In this document: positions 51,713 to 61,439 of the stretch, in pieces | How positions within the stretch are numbered: position 1 is the first letter of the stretch | Layout of the letters: every line of letters begins with the position of its first letter | NCBI GenBank assembly: GCA_018304465.1 | Contig: JAGVWC010000009.1 | Location: 1 to 64,000 of the forward strand | Direction: 5' to 3' | From: Candidatus Iainarchaeum sp. | Lineage (GTDB): Archaea; Iainarchaeota; Iainarchaeia; Iainarchaeales; JAGVWC01 | Length of the DNA: 64,000 bases | Translations under genes and position numbers: made by a program | The notes under the pieces: model-generated | Databases searched by the model: none | What the model was told of the DNA's origin: nothing | What the model saw: only the letters and a program-made list of their open reading frames with translations

Positions 51713-51769
51713 ATCGATAAGTGTCTCTTCATCCTTTATAGTTTTTTTGGAACGAGACCGTACCACAGG

Positions 51770-51777
51770 ATTTAAAT
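51770..51777. promoter_or_regulatory. Palindromic TATA element between divergent genes
   Basis: ATTTAAAT reads the same on both strands. It is about 25 nt from the ATG of the GT4 gene at 51798 and about 61 nt from the ATG of the membrane protein at 51712. Confidence 0.45.
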
Positions 51778-51797
51778 TGGCCAAAAAACCATTTTAA

Positions 51798-52931
51798 ATG
51801 TCAAAGAAAGGTTTTTTGATGCGAATCCTGATTTTAAATTGGCGAGATATTCGACACCCGGAAAAAGGAGGCGCGGAAATTCTTACGTTTGAAATTGCCA
51901 AGCGGTTGGTAACCAAAGGCCATTCCGTGACATGGTTTTCACCGCGATTTAAGAATTCAAAGCCGGAGGAAGAAATCGAAGGAGTCCAGTTTGTTCGAGC
52001 CGGTGGAAAATACACCGTTTATTTCGTTGCGGCTTGGAAATATTGGCACAACCAACTTGGTTCCTTTGACATCGTTATTGATGAGATGAACGGGATTCCT
52101 TTTTTTTCGCCATTATACATTCGGGAGAAAAAGATCTTGATGCTGCATCACGTGGTTGGAAAGATTTGGCATGTCGAATTTCCATTTCCATTCAGTTCAT
52201 TTGGAGCGCTTTTTGAAAAAGCGGCATTGAAGTTGTACGCTCAAATCCCGGTAATCACCGAAGGAAAATCTACGTGCCGAGATTTAATCCGAATGGGCTT
52301 TCAAGACACTTCCACTATGACGGTTGGAACAGGAATTACTCGACCAAAGAAACCACTTCCAAAAAAAAATAATCAATTGGTGTTTGTGGGCCGAATGAAA
52401 AAAGCCAAGCAACCGGATCATGCCATTAGAGCCATTGGATTACTAAAAAATCGTTTTCCGGATCTTCAATTAAAGTTAATTGGAGGCGGAGACGAGAAGT
52501 ATATTGAAGAGATGAAACAACAAGTCAAAGATCTCGGGCTTGAAAAACAAATTTCATTTTTAGGTCATTTGGGTTTTGAGGAACGAAACCGAATCGTTTC
52601 CGAATCCATGGCAATTTTGGTTCCCTCCATAAAAGAGGGATGGGGTTTGATTGTAACAGAAGCTAATTGTGTTGGGACAATTGCGATTGGATACAATGTG
52701 AATGGATTGTGCGATGCAATTTCGGATGGCGAAAACGGTTTTTTGACTGAAAATAATCCAACGGCATTGGCTGAAAAGATTCGTTTTTTTTTAAGTCTTT
52801 CCACTGAAAAGAAATTGAAATATTCCCAAAAAGCCCTTTTTCATAGCCGTCGATTCGAGTGGAATACGGGCGCTGACGAAGTGGAAGCACTTTTGAAAAA
52901 AACATTAAAAAACACACTCTCGTTTAAATGA
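51798..52931 (+). CDS. GT4 family glycosyltransferase
   Basis: 377 residues from ATG 51798, placed about 25 nt from a TATA box and so probably leaderless; MRILILNWRDIRHPEKGGAE from 51819 is the alternative start. Donor-site motifs are LVFVGRMKKAKQPDHAIRAI and PSIKEGWGLIVTEANCVGT. First gene of a plus-strand chain with a methyltransferase, a GT2 and an epimerase that all overlap. Confidence 0.88.
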   Translation: MSKKGFLMRILILNWRDIRHPEKGGAEILTFEIAKRLVTKGHSVTWFSPRFKNSKPEEEIEGVQFVRAGGKYTVYFVAAWKYWHNQLGSFDIVIDEMNGIPFFSPLYIREKKILMLHHVVGKIWHVEFPFPFSSFGALFEKAALKLYAQIPVITEGKSTCRDLIRMGFQDTSTMTVGTGITRPKKPLPKKNNQLVFVGRMKKAKQPDHAIRAIGLLKNRFPDLQLKLIGGGDEKYIEEMKQQVKDLGLEKQISFLGHLGFEERNRIVSESMAILVPSIKEGWGLIVTEANCVGTIAIGYNVNGLCDAISDGENGFLTENNPTALAEKIRFFLSLSTEKKLKYSQKALFHSRRFEWNTGADEVEALLKKTLKNTLSFK

Positions 52932-53719
52932 CTTTTGATGACGGTAAAGTAATGAAACAATCCAAAGGACTTGCGACCAAAGACCATTACACAATAGATG
53001 TAACCAATCAGTATAGTGGAAAGATCTTGGAGCGAGAGCGCATTTCTCTTGAATTAATGGCCAATGCACATCCCACTTCAAAAACGCGTTTGGTAGACGC
53101 CGGTTGTGCCAAAGGAAAATTGCTAATTGAAATTTGGAACCGTTTTGGTATCAAAGGTATTGGATTAGAGTATAGTAAAACATTTTTGGCCGAAGCACGT
53201 ACTGCCGGAGTTGATGCTCGTTTTTGCGATTTGCACGCGGGGATTCCGCTTGAAGACGCAACAGTGGATATTTTGAATGCGTCCGAAGTCATTGAGCATT
53301 TATATGATCCGGATTTTTTTTTACGAGAAGCAAACAGGGTATTAGCCAAAGGCGGGTCACTCGTGATATCGACTCCGAATCTGTGTGCATGGTTTAATCG
53401 GATATTGCTTCTTTTTGGAATCCAGCCCTTGTTCTTGGAATCAAGTACTGAAGACCGGAGCATTGGCGCCGGACCGCTTCGAAAAATGAAAAAATCAACT
53501 CAAGTGGTTGGGCATGTGCGCATCTTGCATGTGACAGCCTTAAAGGATTTATTGGAAAGACATGGGTTCGAAGTAAAAGAGATTCATGGAACAGTTTTTG
53601 AAAACGAACTACCGGCACCTGCGAGTTGGATTGATCGATTAATGACGATTCGAACCGGCTTAAGCGCGTTGTTGGTTGTGCGAGCCGTTAAAAAAAGAGA
53701 GTTAGTGAAGCAAAAATGA
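52928..53719 (+). CDS. Class I SAM-dependent methyltransferase
   Basis: 263 residues. Motif I LVDAGCAKGKLLIEIW at about 55-70, then LEYSKTFLAEA, ILNASEVIEHLYDPDFFLRE and KGGSLVISTPNLCAWFNRI, a type-11/12 methyltransferase. The start overlaps the GT4 stop (ATGA) and its stop overlaps the GT2 start. Likely methylates a sugar of the growing glycan. Confidence 0.86.
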   Translation: MTFDDGKVMKQSKGLATKDHYTIDVTNQYSGKILERERISLELMANAHPTSKTRLVDAGCAKGKLLIEIWNRFGIKGIGLEYSKTFLAEARTAGVDARFCDLHAGIPLEDATVDILNASEVIEHLYDPDFFLREANRVLAKGGSLVISTPNLCAWFNRILLLFGIQPLFLESSTEDRSIGAGPLRKMKKSTQVVGHVRILHVTALKDLLERHGFEVKEIHGTVFENELPAPASWIDRLMTIRTGLSALLVVRAVKKRELVKQK

Positions 53720-54435
53720 TTTCCATTATCATTCCCGCCTACAATGAAGAACTGCGCATCGAAGCAACGGTTATGGATTACCATGATTTCTTTTTTTCCA
53801 AATCAGACCCGTTCGAAATTATTGTAGTTTCAAATAATTGTTCAGATAAGACGCCTTTGATTGTTGCGGCGCTTTCCGAGAAATATCCAGAAATTCGATT
53901 GATAAACATCCCTGAAAAAATCGGAAAAGGGGGGGCCGTAAAAGAGGGGATTTTGAAAGCCAGGGGCGATTGGGTGGGGTTCACCGATGCTGACAACGCC
54001 ACAAAACCAAAAGAGTTTTACAAAATTTTTTCCGCTGCCACAAAGAGCCAGTGTATTGCGATGGGTTCCAGAGCTGTTAAAGGAGCCAAAGTATTGCGTC
54101 AACCAACATACCGAAAATATTTAGGACGCGGATTTAATGCTATTGTACGATTTTTGTTTAAGTTACCGTTTCGCGATACCCAATGCGGAGCCAAAATTTT
54201 TCCGAAAGAAGCCGCTGCACAGGTTTTTAAAAACGTAAAATCCAACGGATGGGAGTTTGACGTTGAGCTGTTGTATGAAGCAAAGAAAGCAGGGTATAAA
54301 ATTGTCGAAGTGGCAGTATTGTGGGTGGATTCTGGAGAAACAAAAATAAAACCAATGACTATTCCACACATGTTTTTTGGATTAATCAAAATGCGTTTGG
54401 AAAAAAATAAATCCGGGAAAAAAAATGACGACTAA
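53716..54435 (+). CDS. GT2, dolichyl-phosphate glucose/mannose synthase-like (Alg5/AglJ type)
   Basis: 239 residues. ISIIIPAYNEELRIEATVMD, the DxD WVGFTDADNATKPKEFYKI and FRDTQCGAKIFPKEAAAQVF match the Alg5 branch. There is no membrane helix. It makes polyprenyl-P-hexose. The gene is coupled on both sides (4-bp overlap before, 11-bp after). Confidence 0.87.
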   Translation: MISIIIPAYNEELRIEATVMDYHDFFFSKSDPFEIIVVSNNCSDKTPLIVAALSEKYPEIRLINIPEKIGKGGAVKEGILKARGDWVGFTDADNATKPKEFYKIFSAATKSQCIAMGSRAVKGAKVLRQPTYRKYLGRGFNAIVRFLFKLPFRDTQCGAKIFPKEAAAQVFKNVKSNGWEFDVELLYEAKKAGYKIVEVAVLWVDSGETKIKPMTIPHMFFGLIKMRLEKNKSGKKNDD

Positions 54436-55360
54436 AAAAGTGTTGATCACGGGGATTTCGGGCTTTTTAGGAGCCTGGAGTGCCAAAGTATTACTTGAAA
54501 ACAAATTTGACGTTTACGGGTTGGTTCGAAAAAAAGGGGGACTATCCTCGCTTTCCTTGCTAGACCTTGATACCAAAATTCCGTTGATTGTGGCAAATCT
54601 TAGAAATCTGAAGGATTTAGAGGCGATTTTTCAAGAAAACGAGTTTGATTATTGTTTGCATTTTGCAGGGCTGACAAACCCAGCATATTGTAAAGACCAT
54701 GTACATGAAACCTTTGAAGCCAATGTTGCGGGAGTTTGGAATTTATTAGAAGCGATTCAGAAAAAAAGCCCTCAAACGAAAACAGTTGTTTCTTCGAGTT
54801 ATCTCACGGAGCAACACAATATGGAGTCTTCTCCGTATGCAGTATCTAAACTCTTGGGAGAATGGATCGCAAAAACTTATTCAAAACGATTTGGACTAAC
54901 CGTTGTAAATGTGCGTAATTCCAATTGTTTTGGACCCGCGGATGTTCATCTGGAACGGATTATTCCGTCCACCATTCTTTTGGCCCTAAATCGGAAAAAA
55001 ATTAGTGTTTTTAACGAAACCAATGCGCGAAATTTTGTATATGTTAAAGACGTGGCCAAGGGATACTTACATTTGTTGAATGCTATGAATAGAAACACTG
55101 CGGATTTGGATGGATTGATATTTGCTAATGATAAAAAAACACGGATATTGGATTTAACTCAACGCATTGTGAAATTAACCGAAACAAACGCGCCCATTGA
55201 GTTATTGGGAAAAAGTCACGAAGAAACACCAGAGGTTTCAATTACGCCAACCCAAGAGAAGATCGGTTGGAGTCCGTCGTATTCATTGAATGACGCATTA
55301 ACCGAAACCGTTGAGTGGTATCGGGGCCATCGAAATCAACTTTCAATCAAAAAAGATTAG
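54425..55360 (+). CDS. NAD-dependent epimerase/dehydratase
   Basis: 311 residues, extended SDR: ITGISGFLGAWSAKVLLENK, HFAGLTNPAYC, VSSSYLTEQHN and the catalytic YAVSK. Resembles GDP-mannose or CDP-glucose 4,6-dehydratase relatives but a precise class is not safe. Its start lies 11 bp inside the GT2 gene. Last gene of the chain. Confidence 0.86.
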   Translation: MTTKKVLITGISGFLGAWSAKVLLENKFDVYGLVRKKGGLSSLSLLDLDTKIPLIVANLRNLKDLEAIFQENEFDYCLHFAGLTNPAYCKDHVHETFEANVAGVWNLLEAIQKKSPQTKTVVSSSYLTEQHNMESSPYAVSKLLGEWIAKTYSKRFGLTVVNVRNSNCFGPADVHLERIIPSTILLALNRKKISVFNETNARNFVYVKDVAKGYLHLLNAMNRNTADLDGLIFANDKKTRILDLTQRIVKLTETNAPIELLGKSHEETPEVSITPTQEKIGWSPSYSLNDALTETVEWYRGHRNQLSIKKD

Positions 55361-55455
55361 AATTTTCCACGAAGCTTATGCCGTGCTTAAACGGTCCCAA
55401 TATCAAAGACCAAATAATTTTATCACTCTTCACGGAAAGCTGGTTTTGTGCTTGA
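55361..55455. other. Convergent spacer
   Basis: 95 bp between the convergent epimerase and nucleotidyltransferase genes. It holds no strong T-run for either strand and no coding signal. Confidence 0.3.
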
Positions 55456-56202
55456 TTATTTAAAGCGTCGTCGGACAGCTTCTAGAGTTTCGATGCTTCC
55501 AATATCAAACCACTCATCAGTGGCAGAACCGTACACGAATCCATAGACCGACTTTTCTTTGAATAACCATTGGACGAATTCCCCTGGTTTGTCAGGGGAC
55601 AGTCCAAGTGAAAGGTATTTTCGAAAAAGTTTGACTGTTTCTTTCGAATAAAAATAAATTCCGATGGATGCCAAAGTTGAGGTTGGTTTGACTGGTTTTT
55701 CAATAAACTGAGTTACTTTTCCATTAGAATCAAGATTTACGATTCCAAATAGTTTGGCTTGATCTGATGTTTTAACATCGTAACACGCAATCACATCGGA
55801 TTTTTTTTTCGTGAAAAAATCCTGAAACGGTTTGATGGAAAACGAAAACAAATTGTCTCCTGAAACCCAAGCAATGTCTTCGTTTATGTTTTCTGTTTCA
55901 ATGACGAACTGGGCATCTCCAATTGCGCCAAGCCGTGTTTCATTCGAAGTGGTTCCATCATCGAGCACCACGATTGGAATTGAAACCGTTTGTTGACGTT
56001 TTTTTGCCCATTCTCGAAATTGAGAAGCGAATTTGTGATTTGAAACGACCACGATTTTTGTGATGTTATTTAGTTCGATAATTTTGTCCACGACGTAATC
56101 CATCATTGGGCGTCCTCCAATTTCGAGAAGCGCTTTGGGTTTGTCAAGTGTTAGCGGGTAGAGTCGCGTGGCATATCCCGCCACAGGAATAAGTGCAATC
56201 AC
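55456..56202 (-). CDS. Sugar-1-phosphate nucleotidyltransferase
   Basis: 248 residues with an intact active signature, AGYATRLYPLTLDKPKALLE at 8-27, in contrast to the degenerate copy at 42 kb. WVSGDNLFSFSIKPFQDF carries the metal Asp and VTQFIEKPVKPTS the sugar site. It makes an NDP-sugar (UDP- or dTDP-glucose type). The start overlaps the UGD stop by 4 bp, so it is coupled to UDP-glucose dehydrogenase and may supply its UDP-glucose. Confidence 0.9.
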   Translation of the reverse strand: MIALIPVAGYATRLYPLTLDKPKALLEIGGRPMMDYVVDKIIELNNITKIVVVSNHKFASQFREWAKKRQQTVSIPIVVLDDGTTSNETRLGAIGDAQFVIETENINEDIAWVSGDNLFSFSIKPFQDFFTKKKSDVIACYDVKTSDQAKLFGIVNLDSNGKVTQFIEKPVKPTSTLASIGIYFYSKETVKLFRKYLSLGLSPDKPGEFVQWLFKEKSVYGFVYGSATDEWFDIGSIETLEAVRRRFK

Positions 56203-57497
56203 ACGGGTTTCCTCCCAACACTGATGTATTCAAAACCAATTTTTTTCATTTGTTCAAGCGAGAACAGATTGCGTCCGTCAAACAAAATGGGTTTTTTGAG
56301 AATGGTTTTGGCTTGTTTCCAATCAAGTCCTCGAAATTGGGGCCATTCGGTCATAATTGCCACCGCATCGGCGCCTTTCATACAGTCGAATTCATTGACA
56401 GTAAACTCGACATTGGATAGCTTTTGATTGGCATTGTCCATCGCGACAGGATCGAACACTCGAATTTTAGCTCCTGCTTTTTGGAGTCCGGCAATGATAT
56501 CAAGAGCAGGTGCACTGCGCAAGTCATCTGTATCTGGTTTGAAAGCTAATCCAAGTACTGCAATTGTTTTTCCTTCCAAGGACCCGAATTTTTTTTGTAT
56601 TTTTTCCACGAAATTCGTGCGTTGCAACTCATTGATGGATTGGACTTCTTCGAGTAAGCCAAATGAGATTCCTTTGGCTGCCGCGATTCGAACAAACGCA
56701 TCCACATCTTTTGGAAAACAGCTTCCACCATACCCGATTCCCGCCTTAAGGAAATGCGGTCCGATGCGTTTATCTAAACTCATTCCGTATACGACGTCAT
56801 CGATATTGGCTCCAGTTTTTTCGCAAATATTAGCCAAAGCGTTCGCATACGAGATTTTGAGCGCCAAAAAAGAATTGGATGCATGTTTGATGAGTTCTGC
56901 ACTGGAAATATCCGTAAAGATAATCGGAGCCTTTAAAGGATCATACAATCGTTTCATTTTCTCGCGTGAACTTTCGCTTTCTGTTCCAATAACAATGCGA
57001 TCAGGTCGCATGAAGTCGGATACAGCTGTTCCTTCGCGAAGAAATTCAGGATTGCTTACAACATCAAACTTAACTTTGTGTCCGTTTTGGGTGTGAAGAA
57101 TTTCGTAGAGGCGATTTCCGGTTTCAACGGGAACGGTGCTTTTTTCAACCACAATTTTGGGGTCTTTGGCGGCTTTGGCAATTTCGTAAGCCACGTTTTC
57201 CACGTAGGAAAGATCGGCTTCTCCGTTGGGTTTGGAAGGAGTGCCTACCGCAATAAAAATGATTTCGGATTCGTTTATGCTACGGGGGAGATCTATTGAG
57301 AAAAATAATCGGTTTTGTTCCGTGTTTCGTCGGACCAGATCTTCTAATCCTGGTTCGTAGATTGGAATGATTCCTTTGTGGAGTTTGTCGATTTTTTCGG
57401 TGTTGTTATCTACACAAATAACCTGGTGACCAATCTCTGCCAAGCAAGTTCCCGTTACCAATCCAACATAACCAGTTCCAACGACAGTGACTTTCAT
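56199..57497 (-). CDS. ugd: UDP-glucose 6-dehydrogenase
   Basis: 432 residues. VVGTGYVGLVTGTCLAEIGH (Rossmann), EKSTVPVETGNRL, NPEFLREGTAVSDFMRPDR and the catalytic Cys in GYGGSCFPKDVDAF are the UGD/AglM hallmarks. It oxidises UDP-glucose twice to UDP-glucuronate, a common building block of archaeal N-glycans. Coupled to the nucleotidyltransferase downstream. Confidence 0.94.
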   Translation of the reverse strand: MKVTVVGTGYVGLVTGTCLAEIGHQVICVDNNTEKIDKLHKGIIPIYEPGLEDLVRRNTEQNRLFFSIDLPRSINESEIIFIAVGTPSKPNGEADLSYVENVAYEIAKAAKDPKIVVEKSTVPVETGNRLYEILHTQNGHKVKFDVVSNPEFLREGTAVSDFMRPDRIVIGTESESSREKMKRLYDPLKAPIIFTDISSAELIKHASNSFLALKISYANALANICEKTGANIDDVVYGMSLDKRIGPHFLKAGIGYGGSCFPKDVDAFVRIAAAKGISFGLLEEVQSINELQRTNFVEKIQKKFGSLEGKTIAVLGLAFKPDTDDLRSAPALDIIAGLQKAGAKIRVFDPVAMDNANQKLSNVEFTVNEFDCMKGADAVAIMTEWPQFRGLDWKQAKTILKKPILFDGRNLFSLEQMKKIGFEYISVGRKPV

Positions 57498-57560
57498 AAT
57501 GTTCCCTCGTATTACCCGGAGTAATTGCTTAAAAAAGTAAATTGGTTCAATCGACGAAGC

Positions 57561-58490
57561 TCACTTGAGAAAAACGTTGTGGTTATACCAAGCAATGGTT
57601 TTTTCAAGGCCTTCATCAATCGAAAAACGCGGAGAAAAGCCGATTAATCGTTGCGCCTTGACAATGCGGGGTTCAAATTTTTCCACTTCACCGGGTCGAA
57701 TCGAAGAAACCGTGATAGCGCACTCGGAGTGATTTTTTTGGCAAATTTTCTTGGCGACTTCCAAAAGCGAAACCGCTTGTGGAAACGCTAGATTGTAGGC
57801 TTCGTTCTTGGCGGTTTCAAAGTTTTTGATGCCGCCCATGATTCCTTCGATGGCATCGTCAATGTAGGTAAATGCCAAGGACTTTTCTTTGCCAAAAATC
57901 GTAATGGGTTCATTTTGACGAGATTTTCGCAATACAATCGGAATAAAGCGTTCGCTGGTATCAAATTTTCCATACACATTTGAAAAACGGAAAATTTCAT
58001 AATCAATCCCAAAGCATTTTTGATAGGACACAACAAAGGATTCACCCGAAATTTTAGAAGCAGCATATGGAGACTCGGTGTTTTCAAGTGAAACATCGGA
58101 TTCGTCATGAATCATTTGGGGAGTATTTCCATAAACCTCCCGGCTGGATGCAAAAATTAAACGCGAGATCTTGTTTTTTCGACAGAATTCAAGCGTATTC
58201 AAGGTGGAAAGCACGTTGTCAACCGCTAGCTGCGGGTTTTGAACCGAAGGAAAAACGTAGGCATTGGCCGCGAGGTGAACGCATAGGTCGGCTTTGGAAG
58301 AAATTTTTTCAAGTTGAGCGGATTTGGTTAAATCAACGATCACGGTTTTTTTGTCAATCGCTTTGCTCCATTGATTATGAACTTTATCAACACCAATAAA
58401 ATCAATTTTTTCGGAAATGAGGCGTTCGCAGAGCGCGGTTCCAATCATTCCACTGGAACCCGTGACAATGATTTTTCGGATTTTACTCAT
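57561..58490 (-). CDS. NAD-dependent nucleotide-sugar epimerase
   Basis: 309 residues: VTGSSGMIGTALCERLISEK, FASSREVYGNTPQ and the catalytic YAASK in SPYAASKISGESF. UDP-glucose/glucuronate 4-epimerase-like in style. Sits between UGD and a GT2 gene on the same strand; a UDP-glucuronate epimerase role is plausible, giving galacturonate. Confidence 0.86.
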   Translation of the reverse strand: MSKIRKIIVTGSSGMIGTALCERLISEKIDFIGVDKVHNQWSKAIDKKTVIVDLTKSAQLEKISSKADLCVHLAANAYVFPSVQNPQLAVDNVLSTLNTLEFCRKNKISRLIFASSREVYGNTPQMIHDESDVSLENTESPYAASKISGESFVVSYQKCFGIDYEIFRFSNVYGKFDTSERFIPIVLRKSRQNEPITIFGKEKSLAFTYIDDAIEGIMGGIKNFETAKNEAYNLAFPQAVSLLEVAKKICQKNHSECAITVSSIRPGEVEKFEPRIVKAQRLIGFSPRFSIDEGLEKTIAWYNHNVFLK

Positions 58491-58538
58491 GTCTCAAAAC
58501 CTTCAAATTACAAAAAGATTCATTTTTTTAACCTGCGT

Positions 58539-59441
58539 TTAAAGCAATAATTTTCCAAACCGGATGCTTCCCACCAACCGAGAGGATTTCACCGCAATGA
58601 CATATGCAATTCCCCCCAAAATAATTAAAATAGTGTGAAGGGGAGTCGAGTTTTTGAGAAACGTAATTCCTCGAGGACTGGATAGTTCAAATTTTCCCTT
58701 TTTTTGCCAAAGTCCCGTCGCAACAGCAAAATCAAACCACGGATCGATCCAAAAACCCCATTTAATGTTAAGAAATTCCTTGCAAACGGAAGAAGGGTGT
58801 TTTTTGTAAAGCAAAACATCATTCTGGTGGTAGACCAATCGTTGCCACACATGCTTTAGAAAATTAATCAGTCCGTTAGGTTTGACCATTTCGTGATCAT
58901 GAAGATAACCGGCTTTCACGAGTTTGAATTTGTATCCAAGTTCCATGATTTTAAAACTCAAATCAGTGTCTTCACGATAATACCGGTATTCTTCGTCATA
59001 ACCTCCAACTTGATCCAATAGTTCTTTTCGAAAACCCGTCGAAGTTCCTCCATAATAATCGTACGCGCTAACGACGCCGACTTCGGGAGAATCAAATCCC
59101 GCGACCATTTTTGAAAGCCAGTCTTTTTCGGCGATGCAATCATGATCCATATTGATGACCAATGGAAAACGAGCAAAGCGAATCCCCGCATTTCGGGATT
59201 TACACACGCCTTGGTTTTTTTGAAAATCAATAAAACGGATCTTTGTTTGGTTGGCAAATTCGAAGTGCATCATATTCCGAGTTTCATCCGTAGAACCGTC
59301 ATTCACCACAATGATTTCGTAGTCGCCTGAAAAATCTTGATTAAGAAGATTGTAAAGCGTTTTGCGAAGGGTTTTGGCATTGTTTAATGTCGCAATGACA
59401 ATCGAAGCACCAAAATCAGGATTTTTTTTGAGGCGGGGCAT
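58539..59441 (-). CDS. GT2 family glycosyltransferase
   Basis: 300 residues. GASIVIATLNNAKTLRKTLY, the DxD-like VINMDHDCIAEKDWLS at about 95-110 and YREDTDLSFKIMELGY. One C-terminal hydrophobic helix (about 270-288). It precedes the epimerase in the minus-strand group. Donor unknown. Confidence 0.87.
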   Translation of the reverse strand: MPRLKKNPDFGASIVIATLNNAKTLRKTLYNLLNQDFSGDYEIIVVNDGSTDETRNMMHFEFANQTKIRFIDFQKNQGVCKSRNAGIRFARFPLVINMDHDCIAEKDWLSKMVAGFDSPEVGVVSAYDYYGGTSTGFRKELLDQVGGYDEEYRYYREDTDLSFKIMELGYKFKLVKAGYLHDHEMVKPNGLINFLKHVWQRLVYHQNDVLLYKKHPSSVCKEFLNIKWGFWIDPWFDFAVATGLWQKKGKFELSSPRGITFLKNSTPLHTILIILGGIAYVIAVKSSRLVGSIRFGKLLL

Positions 59442-59525
59442 CCTAATGAATTATTCGCAAAACAGGGTTTTTTAATCCTCAGGTACAGGAAAATTAAGGA
59501 CACCTACGAGAGGAGAAATGAAAAA

Positions 59526-60416
59526 ATGAACGTACTGGTTACCGGCGGAACTGGGTTTATTGGAAACGCCTTGGTAAAAGAACTTCTATTGCGAAAAAAC
59601 GAAGTCATCGTAGCTTCGATGCGTTCAAATTCCCCTCAAAACCAGCCGGTTAAAATAAGGACAAGTAATTTGAAAAACTTGGAGGATTGTGTCAAAGCCA
59701 CCAAGGACATGGACGCAATTTTTCATTTGGCAACCGCAGGCGAAAAAGGAAAAACCCAGGAAGAAATCCAATCGGAAAACGAAACCATGATGAAAAATCT
59801 GTTGGAAAGTGCCAAAAAAAATCAGGTGAAATCATTTTTACTTGCAAGTACGTTGCTAGTGAATTCATTTCTTGAAAATCCAAAACAAGAAACGTCTCGT
59901 CGCGGATACATTCAAAGTAAACTGAATCAAGAAAAAATGCTCGTACAAACCGCAACGCAAGCAGGTTTTTCTTTTTGCATTGTTCGGATTGGAAATTGTT
60001 ACGGTCCGGGTTTTTTGAGTTCAGGCCAGCCAAGTGTGATCGGTACGTTCATCACCAAGGCCATAGAAAACCAACCGATACCCGTGTTTGGAGAGGGAAA
60101 TCAGAAGCGCTCGTTTATTCATGTGGACGATGTGGCCAAAGGAATGTGCGCCGTGTTTGAATCAAACAAGGCCAATGAACCATTGGACTTAACGTTTCCA
60201 GAAACGATTACCATTAACGATTTGGCCAAAAAAATCATTTCCTTAACCAACTCCAAAAGCGAGATTAGTCGGATTCCGCAAGATCATGTCGATGTATCTC
60301 GTCCCATTTTTGACATGGAAAAAACCCGGCTTAAAACCGGTTTTGTTCCTCAATTTTCGCTTGAAAAAGGGCTAAAAGACACGATTTCGTGGTACCAGAA
60401 AAACAAAGGCAAGTAA
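59526..60416 (+). CDS. NAD-dependent epimerase/dehydratase
   Basis: 296 residues; GAGGAGA lies before the ATG. VTGGTGFIGNALVKELLLRK, IFHLATAGEKG, LLASTLLVNSF and a YIQSK catalytic motif. Could be an epimerase or a 4-ketoreductase of the dTDP-sugar type given that rfbB and rfbA follow. C-terminal TGFVPQFSLEKGLKDTISWY is standard. Confidence 0.85.
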   Translation: MNVLVTGGTGFIGNALVKELLLRKNEVIVASMRSNSPQNQPVKIRTSNLKNLEDCVKATKDMDAIFHLATAGEKGKTQEEIQSENETMMKNLLESAKKNQVKSFLLASTLLVNSFLENPKQETSRRGYIQSKLNQEKMLVQTATQAGFSFCIVRIGNCYGPGFLSSGQPSVIGTFITKAIENQPIPVFGEGNQKRSFIHVDDVAKGMCAVFESNKANEPLDLTFPETITINDLAKKIISLTNSKSEISRIPQDHVDVSRPIFDMEKTRLKTGFVPQFSLEKGLKDTISWYQKNKGK

Positions 60417-60468
60417 TTGTACCAAACTGCATTTAAAAACCCGGCCAGGAAATATATCAGAATTACGT

Positions 60469-61437
60469 ATGTCTACACGCACGATTTTGGTGACCGGTGG
60501 CGCGGGTTTTATCGGAAGCCATTTTGTCAAACACCATTTGAAAAACTACCCTTCCGACCAAGTGATTAATTTTGATAAACTGACGTATGCGGGTCGGCTT
60601 GAAAATCTCAAAGAAGTCGAAAAAAACCCGAATTATTCGTTTGTGAAAGGCGATATTTGCAATCCATCCGAAGTCGCCAAGGTGATGAAAAACGTGGATA
60701 TGGTGGTTCATTTTGCCGCGGAATCCCACGTGGATCGAAGCATCCAAAGCTCGATCGAATTCCTTGAAACCAACGTGATCGGAACGTATCGATTGCTGGA
60801 AGAAAGTCGAAATCAAAACGTGTCCAAGTTTGTGCAAATTTCAACCGATGAAGTGTACGGACAAATCATGTCCGGCAGTTTTAAAGAAACCGACGTGTTG
60901 AATCCTCGAAATCCATATTCTGCCAGCAAAACAGGGGCGGATCGCTTGGCCTACAGTTTTTTTGAAACCCACAACGTCCCGGTCGTGATCACGCGTTCAA
61001 GCAACAATTACGGGCCCAATCAGTTCCCCGAAAAATTGATTCCGTTGTTTGTCACGAATTTGTTGGTCAAAAAAAAAGTGCCTGTGTACGGAACCGGAAA
61101 AAACATTCGGGATTGGTTGCATGTCGAAGACAATTGTCGCGGAATCGAAGCCGTGTTATCCAAAGGAAAAAACGGGGAAGTATACAACATCGGCGGCGAA
61201 AACGAATACACCAACATTGAAATCACGAAAATGATTCTAAACGAACTTGGAAAAGGCGAAGAAATGATCGAATACGTGGAAGACCGCAAAGGTCACGATT
61301 TCCGATATGCGCTGGATTGTTCCAAAATCAAAAAAGAACTGGATTGGAAACCCGTGATTTCGTTTGAAAAAGGAATCAAAGACACTATTCGTTGGTATCA
61401 AGACAACGAATGGTGGTGGAAACCGCTGGTGAAGTAA
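60469..61437 (+). CDS. rfbB: dTDP-glucose 4,6-dehydratase
   Basis: 322 residues: VTGGAGFIGSHFVKHHLKNY, HFAAESHVDRSIQSSIEFLE, QISTDEVYGQIMSGSFKETD with the Asp-Glu dehydratase residues, and the YSASK catalytic motif. These are diagnostic of RfbB, which makes dTDP-4-keto-6-deoxyglucose. RfbA is encoded one gene downstream. No RfbC or RfbD is in the window, so the keto sugar may go to the aminotransferase or to the epimerase at 59.5 kb instead of to rhamnose. Confidence 0.94.
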   Translation: MSTRTILVTGGAGFIGSHFVKHHLKNYPSDQVINFDKLTYAGRLENLKEVEKNPNYSFVKGDICNPSEVAKVMKNVDMVVHFAAESHVDRSIQSSIEFLETNVIGTYRLLEESRNQNVSKFVQISTDEVYGQIMSGSFKETDVLNPRNPYSASKTGADRLAYSFFETHNVPVVITRSSNNYGPNQFPEKLIPLFVTNLLVKKKVPVYGTGKNIRDWLHVEDNCRGIEAVLSKGKNGEVYNIGGENEYTNIEITKMILNELGKGEEMIEYVEDRKGHDFRYALDCSKIKKELDWKPVISFEKGIKDTIRWYQDNEWWWKPLVK

Positions 61438-61439
61438 AA